From: Chrysaora quinquecirrha
Lineage: Eukaryota; Cnidaria; Scyphozoa; Semaeostomeae; Pelagiidae
Length of the DNA stretch: 64,000 bases
Direction of reading: 5' to 3'
Assembly (NCBI GenBank): GCA_014526335.1
Contig: JACTAT010000298.1
Coordinates: forward strand, 478,194-542,193
This document shows, one piece after another, positions 34,769 to 48,017 of this stretch (position 1 is its first letter; every line of letters begins with the position of its first letter). The position numbers and the translations under genes are program-made. Under the pieces are notes generated by a model. The model searched no databases and was not told where the DNA came from. It saw nothing but the letters and a program-made list of their open reading frames with translations.

Positions 34769-35858
34769 CTACACAGAACCCGTCTTTTGGTCTGATGTAG
34801 ACAAATTCCAAAACCCCCATGTGAAACAAAGATCTTGCTTTGCCAATGATTCTGAAACAATCCTTGCTATAATTTTCCGCACAAATTGGGCTATCGGGTA
34901 ATGCTGCTTTATCCTATCACCTAATTTCTGGGAAGTACGACCTACGTACCTGGCATCACAACGGCGCGAAAATTCATAAATGACCAAACTTTTTTGTGTG
35001 GTAGATACCCAATCCTTTTGAATGGATGGTAGAACTTTCCGAGTGCCAAAAACTAACCGAGGGTTGGCAGCAGCGATGCACTTAGTAATTGCCTTTTTAA
35101 TTTTACTTTCGAATCGCAATGAGACGTTTCCTATCCAAGGCATTTTTAGGTAAACAGGGCACTTTTGCGGACCATACTTTTATCAGCCGAAAAACTTGCG
35201 ATCTTCTTGCGAAAACAATCCGAAATGACGTCCTCAGGGTAACCGTTTTCAATGAGAATAGACCGTATTTTATCCAATTCCGAATCAAGCCCAGATTTAG
35301 AGCAAATCATAAGTGCTCGATGAACTAGCGTGTTGATGAGGTCAATTTTCCTCTGTTTTGGACTTAAGGGATCCCACCGTGTATAGAGGCCGCTAAAGGT
35401 TGGTGAGAAATCCAGTAGCAGTGTTTTCAACAAAAGCGGCGAGAAACGTCAGAGTTGTTCTGCTCCTTTTCGAAAGTAAATTTTAGAGACGGATGCAAGG
35501 CGTTAAGTTTTTGGAGGGAAACGTTAGAATCGGACTCTTTTTTGAAAACGGTGAAAGTGCCATCAACATATCGAAAATAAACCGGAGGTTTTGATGTGGA
35601 GCCGAAAAGTTGACCTTCGTAGAAGCCAACAAAGATGTTTGCTAGCGCTGGTCCCAATGGGCTCCCCATGGCGACTCCGTCCCTTTGTAGGGTCCCCTTC
35701 ATCTCATTGCTGAAGCTGAACTCCACCGCCCTGGTAGCAGACTCTAACAATTCAACGAATACCTCCCCAGGGAACGGCGGACTGACAAGTTGAAAAGAGT
35801 GCTGATTCTTCGGGAGTCGAAGGAAAAGACATATATTTGCCCTGTGAGAAAAGAACAT
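34769..35858 (-). pseudogene. Penelope-like RT and GIY-YIG endonuclease (copy B)
   Basis: Better preserved than copy A. One frame of 143 codons covers the RT palm (35858-35427, with YVDGTF), a second covers the thumb (35433-35146), and a third of 124 codons covers the linker plus the GIY-YIG domain (35143-34769). The YVDD-to-YVDG change is shared with A, so the element was already inactive. The 3' flanking pLTR-like sequence lies at about 33937-34768. Confidence 0.8.
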
Positions 35859-36034
35859 TTTTCAGTAAAAGAGGTTTCAGAAAGCATATAGGCGCAAAAC
35901 ACAGATGGCACTATTTCTTTGATGAGAAGCCTAGCGGCAGATTGATTGACCAAGCCATGAAACAGCAATCTACCCATGAGAATTTTGAGAATATAGAAAA
36001 TTTGAACATAGCAACGCTATCGCAATGTGCGAAG

Positions 36035-36283
36035 GACAATAATCATCATCATAGTCTTTTTCATCATCATCATTATCATTAACATCATCGTCATCATCAT
36101 CATCATTGTCGATATCACCATTCAGGCTTTAGCCAGTTCCAGTTTAGCCAGTTCCAGTTTTACAACTTCTGCAGGATCTGTAGCACTCAAGTACGACGAT
36201 AATAATCATGGTGATGACGGACGACGATGATGATAATAATAATGATAACGATGATGTTCAAGATAATGATGATGTTGAAGATA

Positions 36284-36320
<37 letters not shown>

Positions 36321-36890
36321 CGATGATGATGATGATGATGAAAATAATAATAAACAAAATCACACGAGGTCAGCAGCAATTTCTACTGCGCCACTCTTTT
36401 TTCCCCTCTCTACACGCAAATTTGCACACATCAGAACCTTGAGAATCTTCTGACGACAACAAGCCTCTCAAATAAATATAACATCGACATCGGCAACAAC
36501 ATGCGCAACGCAAAAGGCTAACAAAAGTATTTTTTATGCACTGCGCAAATAAAAAAACTTTGAGAATTAATTATCAACAAATTGAGCTTGGAGAATCCTC
36601 TGCCGGAACTTTAACCACAATGACTCATTTAGATGTTTACAAATTTCGTTATTGCTTCCAACATAGTCAATAGAAAAATTTTTTCTATTGACTATGCTTC
36701 TAATTGTCAAGTAATTGGTATTCATAACATCCAATTACGGCGACTTCAAAGTTTACTTCCTAGTATTTGTGGCATATCTTTTGTTACGCTTTTTGGCAGG
36801 AAAAAGCGTCTATACATACATCCTTACATGCGTTCCACAAACACCGTCTCATTATGTCCTTCGGACATAAGAACGCGCTGATACAACAAA
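36035..36890. repeat. left member of diverged direct repeat with CAT/GAT tracts (copy B)
   Basis: Counterpart of 13470-14330. The (GAT)n tract is a few units shorter than in A. The 34-bp palindrome is present at about 36662-36695. Confidence 0.7.
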
Positions 36891-37159
36891 AAGACTACAT
36901 TTTTCAATAACTAATGACATTAGAAAGAGATACATTGAATAGTTGGGTGCTTTTTGTGGAGGGGTATGACAGAGACACAGGCCAGTCAAAATGGGACAAG
37001 AGCGAAGTCTGCATCAATAGAGGAAAGAAAGCCTTGGCTGGGCGAAAGATTTCCGAGTGGTCAAAGAATTTATCGGTGGAAGTGCTCCATTCCGTCCTGG
37101 GTAAGACGGTAAACTGCATCCCTGGGGCACCCTTGAGCAAGGTGTAGCACCCCAGTCGC

Positions 37160-39239
37160 TCCCCGAGCCAGGGTTGAAGCAAACAGCAAACAAACAGATT
37201 TGAAGCTCTTGTACTTTGCGAAGAAGAAAAATCTGTTGACGACTTGTGGAATTCTGGCAAAGAAATTATCATCGATACGGCTAAAGAAACGATTGACAAG
37301 AAAAAGAAGAAAACCACCAACTGGATATCAGATGATACATTAAAAGAAGTGAAAATCAGAAGAGGAATCAAAAACAGAGGACTTGATAACCCAGTAAATG
37401 AAGCACTCTACAGACAACAAAGTGCAAAAATCCAAACAATGATGAGAAGGGACAAGGAGAAATTTGTTGAACACCAATGTCAAATAATAGAAAATAAGGC
37501 TATCACCAACGCTACCAAAGATCTTTACCAAGGAGTCAGAAACATCACGAAATCCTTCAAACCATCCACAGATACTATCAAGGCAAAAGATGGTACAGTT
37601 CTCTGTGACGGAGACAACATCAAAGAACGATGGAAAGAATACTGCTCCAATCTTTATGAGAAGAATGGCAACCTAGAACCAATCCAAAATGATCTTATAA
37701 CCCCTGAACCAGAACCACCACCTCTGCTAGATGAAATAATAAAAGCGATAAAAGATCTGAAGAATGGCAAAAGTCCTGGAGCAGACGATATCACCGCTGA
37801 GTTAATCAAAAATGGAGGCCCTAAAATTTATGACTTCTACCACAAACTCTGCTGCAAAATTTGGACAGACAAGAAATGGCCATTGGATTGGGTGAAATCT
37901 GTCTTTGTCCCAATCCCAAAAAAAAGGAGACACCTTGCAATGTACAAACAACAGAACCATCGCACTCATAAGTCATAGTAGCAAAATCCTCTTAAAAGTA
38001 ATTGCTAAAAGAATGCAATCCAAAATGAAAGACGAGATTTCCGAAGAGCAAGCAGGTTTCAGACCTGGAAGAGGTACAAGAAATCAAATACTCAACCTAA
38101 AAATGGTCATAGAAAAGAACCGTGAACACAATAAAGATCTATACTTATGCTTTATCGATTATACCAAAGCATTTGACACTGTAGCACATGACATACTTTG
38201 GAAAAACATGCATGACATGGGCTTTCCTGATCACATTATCATACTGCTGAAAACAATGTACGATGATCAGAAGGCGGCAGTGAGAACCACTTACGGCTTG
38301 ACGGACTGGTTTAATGTTGGGCAAGGAGTAAGACAAGGCTGTATAATATCCCCACACCTGTTTAACATATACTCCGAAACAATCATGCGAAATGCTCTAC
38401 ACGGATATGAAGGCTCAATAAAAAACAATGGACGTCAAATTACCAACTTAAGATACGCGGATGATGTAGTCCTTATTGCAGGAAGTATGGAAGAACTTCA
38501 GGAACTAGTAGACAAAGTCAATCTGGAAAGTGAAACAGCAGGACTTTCTCTCAATGCAAAGAAAACGAAAGTCATGAAGATCAAAAGAAAGAACGATGAT
38601 AATGACAAATCAGTTATAAAAATCAACAACGAGCCTATTGAGAATGTCAACCAATTTACTTACTTGGGAGTGGCTATCACAGACAACTATGACGACAGTG
38701 TTGAAATAAGAAAAAGACTTGCAATTGCAAAAAACGCCACAGTGGCACTAACGAAAATTTGGAAGGATAAGAACATCTCACTTCACACAAAAAAGAGACT
38801 CCTTACCTCTCTTGTTTTTTTCAATTGCCAGCTACGGATCCGAATGTTGGACTCTTAAAAAGTCCGACGAAATGCGAATCAATAGCTTCGAGCTTTGGTG
38901 CTACAGACGACTCCTTCGCATCAGTTGGACCGAAAAAAAGACAAATGAGGAAGTCCTTCAGAAAATGAACTGCGAGCACAGATTTATCAATATCATCAAG
39001 GCCAGAAAATTGACATTCATTTGACAAATCCTTCGTAGTGACTCACTCGAGAAAGTATTACTGACTGGGATCGTATTGGCCCCAGAGGTAGAGGTCGCCC
39101 AAAAACTCGGTACTGGGATGAAGTCAGAGAAACGACTGGAATGAAAATGGTGGAAGCAACAAGACTGGCTCAAGACCGGGATTGTTGGAGAAAAATGGTC
39201 CAGGGGGTCACGGCTGGTCGAGATCGACCTTTCTGTTGA
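37160..39239 (+). pseudogene. 5'-truncated LINE reverse transcriptase (copy B)
   Basis: Same element as 14600-16690. The palm is continuous here: one 317-codon frame (37905-38858) runs from ISEEQAGFRPGRGT through LCFIDYTKAFDTV, GVRQGCIISP and LRYADDVVLIA to the thumb. The N-terminal linker frame (37244-37978) is separated by a one-base shift at a run of A near 37920. Another shift lies near 38815. Catalytic residues intact; endonuclease missing. Confidence 0.85.
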
Positions 39240-39469
39240 TGATGATGTGCTCCATTAGTAGTAGTACAAAATTAGATTTGGGAACAGGAGTAAAAGTTTC
39301 TCCTAACTAAGCCTAGCCCCAACTAGAAATCCCTCAAGATTCTTACATCTAGGATGTATAGGCCTATCACATCTACGGATGAATCACAGCCAGAACATCC
39401 ACTGATCTGGTACTTTATACTGATAAAATTGCACGAAAACAACCCCCTATATAAAATAGCAACGTCCGT

Positions 39470-40270
39470 ATTGCAATGTCCGAAGGACTATAATCGTCAT
39501 AATAATCGTCATCGTCAATATCAAAATCGATAATCGCTATCGTTTTTTGTCATCACCACGATCATCATCATTAACACCATGATCATCACAATTATCATTA
39601 TAATCAAAGCAACAATTGTCATAATGTCATTTTCATAAGGATCATCAATATCACCATCATGACCATCATCATTATTCATCTCATTAACATCATCATCATC
39701 ATAATGATCGCAATAAATATCATCATCATGATCATCATCATCATTGACATCATCATGATCATCATGATCATCATCACCATCATCATTATCTCCATCATCA
39801 TCATCATCACCTTTTTCATGATAATCATCTCATCATCATCAACATCATCATTATGTTCATTGTCGTTATCACCATCATCATGTTTACTCTCAAAATAAAT
39901 TTGGCATCGACATCGACAACAACATGCGCAACGCAAAAGGCTAATAAAAGTATCCTCTTATGCAATATGCAAATACAAAAGCTTTCAGAATTAATTATTA
40001 ACAAATTGAGCTTTGAAAATCTTCTGCGAAAACTTCAACCACAATGACTCATCTAGATGTTTACAAATTTCGTTATTGTTTCTAATTGTCAAATAATTGG
40101 TATTCAAACATGCAATTGCGGCGACTTCAAAGGTTACTTCCTAGTATTTGTGGTTTATCTTTTGTTACGTTTTTTGGCAGGAAAAAGCGTCTATAAGTAT
40201 ATGTATCCATACATCCTTACATGCGTTCCATGAACACCCCCTCATTATGTCCTTCTGACATAAACACCTA
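39470..40270. repeat. right member of diverged direct repeat with (ATC)n (copy B)
   Basis: Counterpart of 16900-17690, preceded at about 39390-39442 by the sequence that copy A lost at its filler. Confidence 0.7.
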
Positions 40271-40452
40271 CGGACCTGACATCTAGACCAACCACAGTGA
40301 TGAAAAATCATAATAGAGTACTCAAAACATATTTTGTATATTAGTGTGAATTGTATTTATTTCACCCTCATTTATGCCTCTAAATACTGAAAAGATTGAA
40401 ATCAGAGCGTTTAAAATATGCTTAACGTATATATTGGTCTATACTGTGAACG

Positions 40453-41546
40453 ATGGACATCAAATTGGCCCTATTTATGTTTCTAGGTTGGTTACCGTGT
40501 CTCAAACTTGGTATTTCATGCTGTTGTGTTGCGATTGCTCTGTTGACCTTCCAGCCATTGGTGTTGAAATATCTTGCAATTTATTCTAAAATAGTACTGA
40601 AAGCAGGATACAATGACAGCAAAAGACATGAAAATGTTGGTCTTTTACATGCAGTCACAGAGTGGCGTCTTCATGAATACGAGATGCAGTTTAACAATGA
40701 GATATGCAAATCAAAGCTTTCTAGTCATAAAAGGTATGTTTGGCTCACTGCAATGACAAATGATGACTTTGTGATTGGTGCAATAGCTGCAGCCTTTCTG
40801 GTCAAAAAATTATCATGTCATAAAGATATGATAGCTCTTATTTCTACTGGTGTGAGCATGTCCAGCTCTTTAGCATTGAAAAAAGCTGGTTATGATGTAA
40901 GGCTAGTAGAGCCCTTGACTGCAACTGGATGGATAGAAAGAATAATCGCAAAGAAAGAAATCTTGGAATAATTGGCACCCATATGAGATTTTTGGCTTGG
41001 AATTACACAGAATTCGATAAAATATTGTATTTTGATGCCGATATTGTCCCACTTGCAAATATTGATGACTTGTTTGACATTGAAACTGATTTTGCGGCAG
41101 CTTATTGTTCAAGGCCTGGAATCGTAGATCCTTGTTTTAATGCAGGCTTGCTTGTTTTTCGTCCCTCCCAAAAAGATTTTTCTTCCATAATGAAGATGTG
41201 GTCAGATATGTCAGAAACCAACTGTCCCAATGACCAGGTTTTACTGTGGCACTTTTATGCTGATTCAAATCGGTGGACACCTTTGCCATATGCCTATAAT
41301 GTACGAAGAGACATATATCATCCGATGAAACTCTATCATTTTGCTTGCTGCCTAACACCAAAGCCGTGGCGGCTAAACAATCAACCTTCTAAGTTAATGG
41401 TAAGTCAGTTCTCTGGCCCAATATTGGAACCTTTGCATATGGTAACACTCTGGTGGAGATACTTCTATCAAGCACTGCAGTACTTCCATCTACAGGATTG
41501 GTGGGAAAATTCCCAGAGAATAATTCGTGTCAGTAAAGATCATTAA
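40453..41546 (+). CDS. glycosyltransferase family 8 protein, one frameshift (copy B)
   Basis: Counterpart of the gene at 17870, with the same domain order: N-terminal anchor, GT8 entry YVWLTAMTNDDFVIG, YFDADIVPL, FNAGLLVF, NDQVLL, PKPW. Here the single-base loss is in the run of C near 40912, so the frame breaks about 20 bp upstream of the copy A lesion. At the copy A lesion, B is in frame (MDRKNNRKERNLGIIGTHM). The two copies therefore have complementary lesions, which points to sequencing error or very recent, independent decay. Function as for copy A. Confidence 0.8.
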
Positions 41547-43900
41547 ATTATTTCTGTCGTTACATTTAATGAAAGTATAAGATTTATAATTATTGCTCAT
41601 TGAAAATCGAAAGGTATGCCTCGTTCGCGTCTACAAAGGTATTGCCGAGAGGACAAATATTTATGCAATTTTTTTCCCAGCTACTGTCGAAATTGCCTCT
41701 GCTCCTGAACTATGGATATCTTCTGTACACAAGAAGAACAATTCAGTTGACTTCCACGTCAAAGCGAAATTTTTGAGCTTTGGTCTGAGTATTGTATTCT
41801 GAAGGACACTAACCAAGTACTGTATTTGCCATAGACGATAATGCACCAGTGGTTTGTCTGATTGTTATTTTTTGTTAAATCCTCGCTTTATTCTTACCAG
41901 CTTTCAATGAATAACAAAGAAATGATTTTGCTGGGGCCCCGTAGCCCAAAAGTCTGCGGCCCTTAGTTGTTTAACGAAAGGTTGCGCTTCTGCTGTAACT
42001 GTTGTTGCAGCGAAAGACAAGACTTCCACTTTTGTTGTGAAAGATCTTTCAAAGGATTCACCTTTTAGATATCTATTGTCATCATTGTTAATAGAAAACA
42101 ACTCTTCTTGAATTCATAGTTGGTAGAAATGTCCATTGTGTTCACTGTGGTTTTAGTCTGCAATATGCAAGTGTCCACTATGTAGAATTGCCCCCTAACA
42201 TGAATTTAAAAACTAAAGCGTTTTAGTATGATTCAACAAGTTGTTTTTATATTAAGATTGAAGAACAATTCAGACTCAGACAAAAGATTTTTGTAATTCC
42301 AAATTCTTTGAAAATAGCGAATTAAAAAACTATGAAGATGAGATTTTTTGATGTGCCTACATTTTTTACTGAAATATTAGAATAAGTCACACACATTAAT
42401 CTAGAAGAAACCTAATGCTAGATATCCCTCAAACAACTTACACAGACTACGATACGAAGTTTCTAGAATTTTAGGAGAATTGTGGACTCATCGATAATAA
42501 TAATAATAATATAATAAATTGTTTATATACAGTTGGCTACGTTTTATTCGCTAGCTGGTTGCTATTTATGATATCAAATGCCAAACGGCCAGCAGGCTGC
42601 GGGAGTGACCAGAAGTTATTTTCGGACATTCACATTCTGGAACTCTTTCATGCCTTCGGCCTTTTCGCCGTTGTTTTTTGCTGAAAATGAAATCTTTATA
42701 GCATTTTCATTGCTTTGTAAATCTAGAAACTCACGCAACTTACTTCTTGGTGGGGGGGGGGGGGCACTTGGTACCTTATGTTCTATCATGCAAGTACAAA
42801 AAAGCGCGGGAAAGGATACCATTTTTGTAATTTGTCACGGGCCCGCACGTGTCCGCGTTTAGGGGTGCCAATTAGACCATAATTTCAAGAAAGGGTGTAT
42901 TTGATTATTCAAAAACTCTTCTGTTATAATATTTAGTCAAGTGTTTAAGAATAAAATCAGTAACAAAACAAAGAACTCAGCAGACTGGCAAAGGATTATA
43001 TTGGCAATGGATAATAGTTCCACAGCAGTGTCTCCTCCCCTCTCCACAGGTTAGGTTTGTCTCCTCCGCATAATTTCATTCTACCATTCCACATTCACAA
43101 ATTGGCTATTAGAGTTGGAAGATTTTCTGGTCCTGCACGACGAGGCAGGTAAACATTTATGATAATCTGATGTACCGTTCCACGGGTCACAAGTTTTCCC
43201 GTTTCGGTATGATGAGCGTGCGGTTTGGGTGCTAGAACTGGGATGGGTTCAATGGCGTTCTTTCAATTTTGCGTACTAAGAAATTAGAAAATGTGTTCGA
43301 CGGATTTAATATATGTATGCAACTATTCCTCCATGACCCATGACCCGACATTATGCCAGTAATATCTAAAATTTTAGTTGGGGACAGGTCAGCGATTCAG
43401 TACCTAAAGTCGATAAAAACGTTGTGATACGGGAAAGGGTATGTTCTAAAGAGAATTTTCTGCGATTAGGGTATGCATTTCATTAAAACAGGTCAGTGTT
43501 CAGGGTTCATGTGTTACATCTTTGTACGAGCATGATACTATAAGTAAGTATATGAGTGCCCCCCTCCGGGTGCATACACAAAACATGAAGGAATGAGCTT
43601 TCCTACACCAGGCAACATCAAACAGAAATGCGAGGGCTGAAGAAAACGATGCAAATATTGGTCATGTAGTCATTCTACCATCATCCTTGAAAGTTAGTGA
43701 GCTAGTGAGCAATCCCATACATGTTCCAAAATAATCAAGTTCCAATGACCATTGTGAGAAAGTATGACAGACCAGATATATTTCTCACCATAACAGTAAA
43801 TCCAAGGTGGCCTGAAGTAGTAAAAAAATTTATCCTAATCCTAATTTATAAAAGTTAAAACGAGCTGTAAGGACCTGAAACGATCTACTCTAAAACAGCA
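41547..43900. other. non-coding, no gene recognised (copy B)
   Basis: Counterpart of 18964-21300, with (TAA)n at about 42495-42512 and length-variable G and C homopolymers. Confidence 0.5.
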
Positions 43901-43901
43901 C

Positions 43902-44091
43902 ACAAGTCGGAACACGAGTGAACACCAGTTGAACACGAGTGAACACAAGTCGAACACGAATGAACACGAGTCAATCACAAGAGAACACGAGTCGTAAACG
44001 AGTGAATACGGGTGATCACGAGTGATACGAGTCAAACACGAGTACATGAGTCTAATACGAGTGAAAATGATTAAAAACAAGCGAACACGAA
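43902..44091. repeat. minisatellite of ~11-bp AACACGAGTNG units (copy B)
   Basis: Counterpart of 21341-21530, with the same order of variant units. Confidence 0.8.
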
Positions 44092-44212
44092 TGGAAAAGA
44101 TTTAGCTACATCAGGTTTCGATGATTTTAACTTTATTTCACTTAGATCTTCTTTGTATGAAATTTCACTTCGACACTATTTTTAGTTAACCCTTTGGATT
44201 GTTTTAGCCTGT

Positions 44213-44953
44213 TGTGTAAGTACTATAGGACCAGTCGCACTGCATTTCTGCAATTTTGGAACTCACATGACCCGACTAATAAACAATTACATAATCTTTT
44301 AGAACGGATGCTGAGGGACGCTTTTTGATTTTCGATTCTGTAGTCATATCGTGAGTTTTGTTGAGTTAAGTTAAGTTTATATTTTACATTTGAATATTAT
44401 AAAATAATCAAATTGTCAGTTTTATTGTCGCTGACTTTCTATCGAAGAATCCCGACAAAGTGGCACCCCTGACCGGAGTTTATTTCTGTGAGTATATGCT
44501 GTTTTTATTCAATTTTTCTTTCGAGTTTTCAAAGTCGAAATTGAGAGGACGTAACAATGGCGGAAATCGATAAGTTCATCAAAACGATCAAAAGTAAAAT
44601 CAGGTTTCTTACGTTTATGTCTGATGAAACACGAGATAATTGCAATAAAAAGAACCAGGAGAGATTGAGAGACAACTAAAAGTTTACGAAACAAAACTGA
44701 ATGCATATCAAAGTCTAAAATTGCATGTTTTAGGACCAAAGATTGAGAGCGAGGAAAACACAGACGATATCAAACAATGGAGGTCAGAGACGGATAATTG
44801 CCTAAAGGAATTTCAGCCTTGCATTCAAAAATTGAAAGATGCACTGGCAGAATTCCAAGAGAAATTGAGACAAGAGGAAGAAGATCTAACCAACGCCAAC
44901 ATGAATTAGATATTCAGCTAGAGAAACTAAAGTTCAGTCAAAGATTAGAGTTA
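44213..44953 (+). pseudogene. BEL/Pao LTR candidate and gag N-terminus (copy B)
   Basis: LTR candidate 44213-44457, primer-binding site just after, gag ATG at 44557. The gag N-terminal coiled region runs to the foldback insertion at 44954, with the same frameshifts as copy A. The DUF1759 half seen in copy A (23197-23548) is deleted here. Confidence 0.65.
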
Positions 44954-45290
44954 CACGCTAGCGAATCTATAATCACTACTGTGGTGGATAATCACTACTG
45001 TGGTGGTACTATTTGCATACTGTGGTGGCAGTTTTGGCGTACTGTGGTAGATAATCACTACTTGTGGTGGTTTACTGTGCTTGCGGTGGTGGCAGTTTTG
45101 GCGTACTGTGGTGGATAATCATTACTTGTGGTGGTTTACTATGCTTGCGGTGGTGGCAGTTTTGGCGTACTGTGGTGGATAACCATTACTTCTGGTGGTT
45201 TACTATGCTTGCGGTGGTGGCAGTTTTGGCGTACTGTGGTGGATAATCACTACTTTTGGTGGTTTACTATGCTTGCGGTGGTGGCAGTTT
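44954..45290. mobile_element. left arm of foldback element, right part deleted (copy B)
   Basis: Same CACGCTAGCG end and 64-bp units as 22393 onward. The array stops at 45290, where it is fused to DIRS gag sequence equivalent to 24373. The junction shows a 3-bp TTT microhomology. Confidence 0.8.
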
Positions 45291-45600
45291 GGGCCAACTT
45301 TGGCAAATGAGTCACAAAAAGGGCACAAGGAAAATCAAGCCAAACAAATTCAGAGAGAAGCTTGACCAGAGTGTGACTTTGCTCACACAGGCTATCTCAG
45401 CAATCACTTTCCATAGGAGAAGGGCTGTTCTGACTCCCCTTGTACGTCGGAGGGATGGAGCCCATTACTGGTTAAGAGAGAAATATAAGCAGGAACTGGA
45501 TGCAGAAACCTCCAGTGTTTTTGGAAATAATTTTCTAAAAACTGTCCAAAAGGATGCAAAAGCTGCAGAGCTGAACGTGCTTCCATACCTTACCTGCTAA
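45291..45600 (+). pseudogene. DIRS gag C-terminal remnant (copy B)
   Basis: Retains LLTQAISAITFHRRRAVLTPL and the following helix to the stop at 45598-45600. The N-terminal two thirds and the left terminal repeat are deleted. A Trp codon replaces the stop seen in copy A at 24539. Confidence 0.65.
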
Positions 45601-47799
45601 ATGGAGCAAAAAGAAAGCAGCCCTTTCGAGGCGTCTCTCACACGAAGGCAAGACAGTGGCCTGGCAGAGCCATGGAGAACCTCCCGACTTTCAACAAGAG
45701 GCACAAGAAGTAAGAACATGTCCATCTGCGAGAATGACACTCCTTTCCAGCATTGCCTTAAAACCAGTAGTGCAAAGACATGTCCACCCTCTGATAAAGG
45801 GGCTGATTTCTCAAAAAAATGCAAAACTACCCAAATACAGCAGCAAATACCCCTACTGAGCAAACCATACCAAAACAAGCTGCCAAAAAAGCTAAACATA
45901 AAACAATTAATCTCACAGGAGGTGCAAAACATGCTGAAAATGGGTGTCATCCGCTCAGCAAACAACACAGTAGGGCAAGTCTTGAGCAACATATTTCTAA
46001 GGGAGAAAAAGGAAAACGGTCAATACAGACCAATCATAAATCTGAAACCACTATAAATCAATTTATTCCCTACGAAAAGTTCAAAATGGAAACACTGAAA
46101 AATGCACAGGAACTACTCCAACAGGGGGACCCATTGGTGAAAATAGACCTAAAAATGCATAATACTCGGTAAATCTTGCAGAAGAAAGCAGAAAACTCGT
46201 GCGCTTTCAATGGGACGGAAAGATGTACGAATACATGGCTCTGGTGTTTGGGCTCGGACCTGCACCAAGAGTGTTGACAAAAGTTCTAAAACCACCAATA
46301 AACCTCCTAAGGAGACTAAAAATAAGACTGGTAATATACATAGACGGCATCTTAATCATGGGAAAATCCCAGGAGGAAATAGCAATGGCAAGAGACACAA
46401 CTCTATTTTTACTCCAAAATCTTGGTTTTGTAATAAGGAGAAATCTATCTTGACCCCAGCAACAATGCTGGAGTTCCTGGGTGTAAAAATAGACTCGGAA
46501 GAAATGACATTTGCCATACCAGAGAACAAGGCAACAACCATCATCCAACTTTGTTACCAAACGTTGGAGTCACCCCAGGTATCACTCAGGGAAGTGGCCA
46601 AAATAGTGGGGAAATTGATGTCCACAGCCCAGGCATTCTCACCAGCTCCCATTTAAGTCAGATATCTGCAAAACCTTCTAGGATCGAACCTGAGCTCAAA
46701 ATCTTACGAGACAAAAATATCGCTTTCACCAGAAGCCCGTCTAGAGCTGCAATGGTGGAAGGAAAACCTGACCCTCTACAATTCGCTGGGGAAACCCATA
46801 AAAATCACTCCCCCAGAAATGAAAATCACATCCGATGCAGCGGGGGGCCCACAAGGAGGCTGGAGAGCACACTGCCAGGGTGTTTCTACGGGGGGCCAAT
46901 TGTCCCAACAGGAAGAGAAGCTACATATCAATGTTCTGGAAATGATGGCAGCAGAACTCGCCATCAAAACATTCACCAAAAGCAAGAAGGTGACATCAGT
47001 CCACCTGAAGGTGGACAATGCGACAGCCCTGTCCTACATAATGAAAATGGGGGGCACAAGAAACCAAACTCTGATACAAATAGCCAAACAAATATGGGAA
47101 TATCTACTATCCGCAGGGATCACCCTTACTGTAGAATACATACCATCCAGTCTGAACAAGGAAGCAGATTACGAATCCCGGAACACATGGGATTCATCCG
47201 AATGAAAACTGAACCCAAAAGTATTCCACAAAATATGCCAAAGACTGGGGACCCCTCAGATCGATATTTTTGCATCACGGCTATCGCACCAACTTCCTCG
47301 GTATATGAGCCGGAAATCAGAACCAACCAGCGAGGAGCAATGCTCTGCAACAGAACTGGGACCAGATATGTTTCCATATGCATTCCCTCCTTTCAATCTC
47401 TTAGGTCCAACTCTGAGGAAAGTAATGAAGCACAGTATGCAGATGACCCTAATTGCCCCACTTTGTGTAGGTCAGCCTTGGTACCCTCAACTCTTGGACA
47501 TGACAATAAGGGACCCCCTTTTGCTCCCACAACAATACAACCTACTCTCAAATCCAGAGGGGGCAACACACCCATTGCTGGAAAACCAAACTCTACGGTT
47601 AGCGGCATGTCTCATCTCGGGGAACAGATGCAAAGTGCAGGCATATCAAAATCAGCTTCGCACCTTATCCTTAATACAAGAGCACCTGGTACAAGAAAAA
47701 ATTACAATGCAAACTGGGAAAAGTTTTCTTGCTGGTGTAGTAAACAACTGGCAGATCCATTTACCCTGCTTTGAGTGTTTCATGTTCTTTGTGGGATAG
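45601..47799 (+). pseudogene. DIRS reverse transcriptase and RNase H (copy B, inactive)
   Basis: Same domains as 24683-26881. The YIDGI palm motif is followed by an open Leu codon here (stop in A). RNase H (46819-47205) ends at the same TGA as in A (47203-47205), and the post-RNase H part continues to 47799. The shared YIDG and TGA lesions show the element was inactive before the copies separated. Confidence 0.8.
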
Positions 47800-48014
47800 A
47801 TTTCATAACATTAATTTTGACGGCTTTAGATATTGTCATGGCATATAATTCAGATCCCCTGTTAATTGAGGTGAGTCCCAAAAGAGTTATTGTTTTCTGA
47901 GAAAGTTGCATCGAGATTAACTCATCATTATGGGCTAGATTAGATTTGATGTGCTTGAGGACCTGTTCCAAATCCCATACGAATGTATATTTTGGTAAAG
48001 GGGTCGCTCTTTGC
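47608..48014 (+). pseudogene. DIRS recombinase N-terminus and truncated inverted core (copy B)
   Basis: The plus-strand N-terminus NYNANWEKFSCWC is followed by the inverted core on the minus strand (about 48010-47780, with YTFVWDLEQVLKHIK and LTSINRGSELYAM). The remaining inverted part and the plus-strand segment present in A (27098-27443) are deleted, fusing the core directly to the MITE. Confidence 0.7.
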
Positions 48015-48017
48015 CTA

